A DNA stretch of 64,000 nucleotides, from assembly GCF_034555375.1 (NCBI RefSeq), contig NZ_CP140706.1, positions 1,107,001-1,171,000 on the forward strand, given 5' to 3'. This stretch comes from Pseudomonas sp. B33.4 (GTDB taxonomy: Bacteria; Pseudomonadota; Gammaproteobacteria; Pseudomonadales; Pseudomonadaceae). This document shows positions 61,174 through 64,000 of this stretch, piece after piece (the first letter of the stretch is position 1; each line of letters opens with the position of its first letter). The notes under the pieces are model-generated. The model did not search any database. It was not told the DNA's origin and was given only the letters and a program-made list of their open reading frames with translations. Both the position numbers and the translations under genes were made by a program.

Positions 61174-62919
61174 TCAGTAAGGCTGTTGGGCTTTTATTGC
61201 GGGTAAAACCTTCGCACTTGGCTCACTGCGATTGAGCAGAGACTCAATTGCTCTACTCAAACTCGCGGCTTTTTCACCCACTAACAAGTGCCAAACCCCA
61301 CCCTCCAACTGGCTGATACCCTGACAACCCAGCTCCTTCAATTGAGCGTCGGACAGCGCCTTGCCATCCGCCAGCAGCAAACGAATTCGGCTTATGGCAA
61401 TGCAATCCAGTTGCAGCACGTTGTCGCCGCCACCCAGTGCATTCAGCCATTGCTGCGCTTCCGAACTCACGACCACAACAGCTTTCGCTTCATTGACAAC
61501 CGCAACAGGCTCAGCAAGAACCGCCCGGCCCAACGCCGGCATCGCCAGGCGAATCTCATCCGCAATGCTGTCCGCCATCGGTCCGACCACAACCTGTAAA
61601 CTCCCACCCTTGCCCGGACGCACAACCGCCATCGCACCCAGCGCTTTCAGCTCCGCATCCGACGCCTTGTTGCGATCTACCATCTCCAGGCGCAATCGCG
61701 TCGTGCAGGCGCCGACAGTGAGCAAATTCTCCGCTCCGCCCAGTGCCTTGATGTAAGCGCTGGCGCGTTCATTTTCGCTGAGCACGGCTTTCTCACTCAC
61801 TGCCACATCTTCGCGACCCGGCGTCTTCAGATTGAAGCGACGAATGCAGAAATCAAACACCGCGTAATACACCACGGCATAGGCCAGCCCGACCGGGATC
61901 ACCAACCAGCCATTGGTCGAGCGCCCCCAACCCAGCACCATGTCGATGAAGCCGCCGGAGAAGGTGAAGCCGAGGTGAATGTTCAGCGCATTGGTAATCG
62001 CCATCGACAACCCGGTCAGCAGCGCATGCAGCAGGTACAGCAGCGGCGCCAGAAACATGAAGGCAAATTCGATTGGCTCAGTCACCCCGGTCAAAAACGA
62101 CGTCAGCGCCATCGACAGGAAAATCCCGCCCATCACCTTGCGGCGTTCCGGCAGTGCATTGCGGTACATCGCCAGACACGCCGCTGGCAGGCCGAAGATC
62201 ATCATCGGGAACATGCCGGTCATGAACTGGCCGCCCTTCGGATCGCCGGCGAAGTAGCGCGACAGGTCACCCGTCACCAGAGCCCCGGTCGTTGGATCGG
62301 TGAAGTTGCCGAACACAAACCACGCCATGTTGTTGAGGATATGGTGCAGGCCGGTGACGATCAGCAGGCGGTTGAACACGCCAAACACGAACGCGCCAAT
62401 GCTGCCGCTTTCCATCATCAGCGCACCGAAGGCGTTGATGCCGTGCTGGATCGGCGGCCAGATATAACCGAACACTACGCCCAGACCGACTGCTGCGAAC
62501 CCGGTGACAATTGGCACAAACCGTCGGCCGCCGAAGAACGCCAGATACTCCGGCAACTTGATGTCCTTGAAACGGTTGTACAGCGCGCCGGCCATCAGGC
62601 CGCTGACGATCCCGGCGAGCATGCCCATGTTGATGCTCGCGTCGAGCACCTTCAGTGTGGAGATCATCACCAGATAACCGATCACCCCGGCGAGGCCGGC
62701 GGTGCCGTTGTTATCCTTGGCGAAACCGACGGCGATGCCGATAGCGAAGATCATTGCCAGGTTGGCAAAGATCACCTGGCCGGCATCGTGAATGATCGCG
62801 ATGTTCAGCAGGTCGGTGTCACCCAGACGCAGCAGCAGGCCGGCAATCGGCAGGATCGCGATCGGCAGCATCAGCGCGCGCCCCAGGCGTTGCAGGCCTT
62901 CGATGAAGAGTTGGTACAT
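61174..62919 (-). CDS. nagE: N-acetylglucosamine PTS permease NagE (IIC-IIB-IIB')
   Basis: NagE transports and phosphorylates N-acetylglucosamine. The 581-residue protein has an EIIC membrane domain (residues 1-365, with TEPIEFAFMFLAP near 280) and an EIIB domain with the phosphorylated Cys405 in GACTTRLR. A second IIB-like domain near residues 485-565 has Ala508 where the catalytic Cys should be (LDCIAISRIRL), so it is probably inactive. The ATG at 62919 has GAAGGAGAAC upstream. nagF precedes it. Confidence 0.92.
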   Translation of the reverse strand: MYQLFIEGLQRLGRALMLPIAILPIAGLLLRLGDTDLLNIAIIHDAGQVIFANLAMIFAIGIAVGFAKDNNGTAGLAGVIGYLVMISTLKVLDASINMGMLAGIVSGLMAGALYNRFKDIKLPEYLAFFGGRRFVPIVTGFAAVGLGVVFGYIWPPIQHGINAFGALMMESGSIGAFVFGVFNRLLIVTGLHHILNNMAWFVFGNFTDPTTGALVTGDLSRYFAGDPKGGQFMTGMFPMMIFGLPAACLAMYRNALPERRKVMGGIFLSMALTSFLTGVTEPIEFAFMFLAPLLYLLHALLTGLSMAITNALNIHLGFTFSGGFIDMVLGWGRSTNGWLVIPVGLAYAVVYYAVFDFCIRRFNLKTPGREDVAVSEKAVLSENERASAYIKALGGAENLLTVGACTTRLRLEMVDRNKASDAELKALGAMAVVRPGKGGSLQVVVGPMADSIADEIRLAMPALGRAVLAEPVAVVNEAKAVVVVSSEAQQWLNALGGGDNVLQLDCIAISRIRLLLADGKALSDAQLKELGCQGISQLEGGVWHLLVGEKAASLSRAIESLLNRSEPSAKVLPAIKAQQPY

Positions 62920-62942
62920 GGCGGTTCTCCTTCTTGTTGTTA

Positions 62943-64000
62943 TTAGCGCAGAGGCCAGTGTTGATGGCAGGCATGACGCACCGCCGCAGCGCTGCTCAGC
63001 TTGAGCAGGTCGCGGGCGAGGCGTTGGCATTCGGCTTCGTGCAACTGGCGCACGCGATCCTTGATTTCACCGATCTGCACCGGGCTCACCGACAGTTCGG
63101 TAACGCCCAGACCGATCAACACGGGGGTGGCCAGCGGATCAGAGGCGAGGGCGCCGCACACGCCGACCCAGCGTTTGTGCACCGCCGCGCCTTCGCAGGT
63201 CATGGCGATCAGGCGCAGCAGCGCCGGGTGCAGGGCGTCAACGCGGGCGGCCAGACCGGCGTGATCGCGATCCATGGCGAGCGTGTATTGCGAGAGGTCG
63301 TTGGTGCCGATCGAAAGGAAATCGGCATGTTCGGCCAGTTGTTCGGCTTGCAGCGCGGCGGCGGGGACTTCGATCATCACGCCGATTTCCGGGCGCTGAC
63401 TCACACCCAGTTCGAGGCACAAGGCATCGACGCGTTGGCGAATGTGTAGCAGCTCATCCACTTCGGTGACCATCGGCAGCAGGATCCGGCAGCGGCGCAG
63501 CGGGCTGACTTGCAGCAGCGCGCGCAGTTGCTGATCGAGGATTTCCGGGCGGGCCTGAGCCAGGCGAATGCCGCGCAAGCCGAGTACCGGATTGGCTTCG
63601 ATGGGCAGCGGCAGGTAATCGAGTTGTTTGTCGCCGCCGACGTCGATGGTGCGGATGATCACTGACTTGTCGCCCATGGCATCGATCACGGCTTGATAAG
63701 CACTGCGCTGCTCTTCGACGTCTGGAGCGGTCTGGCGATCGACGAACAAAAACTCGGTGCGCAACAGGCCTACACCATCGGCGCCGTTGGCAAAGGCGTC
63801 CGCCGCTTCACCGCTGGAAGCAACATTGGCGACGACTTCGATGTGCACGCCATTACGGGTTTCGGCGGGCAGGTGAGCTTTGGCTTGTTGCGCGTCGCGA
63901 CGTCGTTGCCGGTCGATTTGTACCTGCTGAACTTCGCTCAGGCGTTCAGCATTCGGCATCAGTTCCAGACGACCACCGTCGGCATCAAGCACGACCGCGT
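62943..64000 (-). CDS. nagF: PTS multiphosphoryl transfer protein NagF, C-terminal part (truncated by window)
   Basis: This is the EI portion of the HPr-EI-EIIA fusion that phosphorylates NagE. The visible part contains RTEFLFVDRQTAPDVEEQ, the PEP-binding block ILLPMVTEVDEL, SIGTNDLSQYTLAMDRDHAG and GVCGALASD with the EI active-site Cys. The frame is open across the right edge (a GTG at 63992 is internal), so the N-terminal EIIA and HPr domains lie outside. It ends 23 bp before nagE. Confidence 0.9.
   Translation of the reverse strand, partial: AVVLDADGGRLELMPNAERLSEVQQVQIDRQRRRDAQQAKAHLPAETRNGVHIEVVANVASSGEAADAFANGADGVGLLRTEFLFVDRQTAPDVEEQRSAYQAVIDAMGDKSVIIRTIDVGGDKQLDYLPLPIEANPVLGLRGIRLAQARPEILDQQLRALLQVSPLRRCRILLPMVTEVDELLHIRQRVDALCLELGVSQRPEIGVMIEVPAAALQAEQLAEHADFLSIGTNDLSQYTLAMDRDHAGLAARVDALHPALLRLIAMTCEGAAVHKRWVGVCGALASDPLATPVLIGLGVTELSVSPVQIGEIKDRVRQLHEAECQRLARDLLKLSSAAAVRHACHQHWPLR

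Overview
This window looks like chromosomal DNA of a Pseudomonas of the P. fluorescens group. The evidence is a complete alginate operon order, P. aeruginosa-like gene neighbourhoods (dauBAR-rhlB, lepA-lepB-rnc-era-recO-pdxJ, valS-holC-pepA-lptFG), high-GC coding with many shadow frames, and two REP families typical of fluorescent pseudomonads (GTGGGAGCGAGCCTGCTCGC and GTAGGAGCTGCCGAAGGCTG). No tRNA, rRNA, CRISPR array, prophage or complete insertion sequence was found.

Region 1 (1-13.98 kb) holds the alginate operon on the minus strand, algD-alg8-alg44-algK-algE-algG-algX-algL-algI. It is cut at the left edge inside algI, so algJ, algF and algA should lie outside. AlgD makes GDP-mannuronate. 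Alg8 and Alg44 polymerise it under c-di-GMP control. AlgK, AlgE, AlgG, AlgX and AlgL form the periplasmic and outer-membrane modification and export complex, and AlgI feeds acetylation. An 810-bp region upstream of algD carries a likely AlgU promoter, a possible AmrZ site and a roughly 460-nt leader. A REP pair lies inside the algK signal-peptide codons, and an expanded mirror-repeat element sits between algL and algI.

Region 2 (14-25.8 kb) contains yaaA, a polysaccharide-deacetylase-like protein, a PhoH/PIN ATPase, moaC-moaD-moaE, and a D-arginine catabolic island: an amino-acid-binding protein, dauR, dauA and dauB. The last two transcription units share an inverted motif that may be the DauR operator. 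rhlB and a carboxylesterase follow.

Region 3 (25.8-37.6 kb) contains the aapJQMP amino-acid ABC transporter, an mqsRA toxin-antitoxin pair with a perfect operator palindrome, a GntR/FCD regulator coupled to a NimT/CynX-type MFS transporter, several small enzymes, and the nucleoid proteins yejK and hupB.

Region 4 (37.7-59.5 kb) is housekeeping: rlmF, valS, a small unknown protein, holC, pepA, lptF-lptG, lepA-lepB-rnc-era, recO-pdxJ, mltF, purL and a YqfO/NIF3-like protein. A 264-bp MITE-like element with 30-bp terminal inverted repeats and a CTAG target duplication lies between pepA and lptF.

Region 5 (59.5-64 kb) is a 1.3-kb repeat-rich gap with another mirror-repeat copy and the remnant of a DUF6124-type gene. 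It is followed by a lone Ig-like small protein and the N-acetylglucosamine PTS genes nagE and nagF, the latter cut by the right edge.
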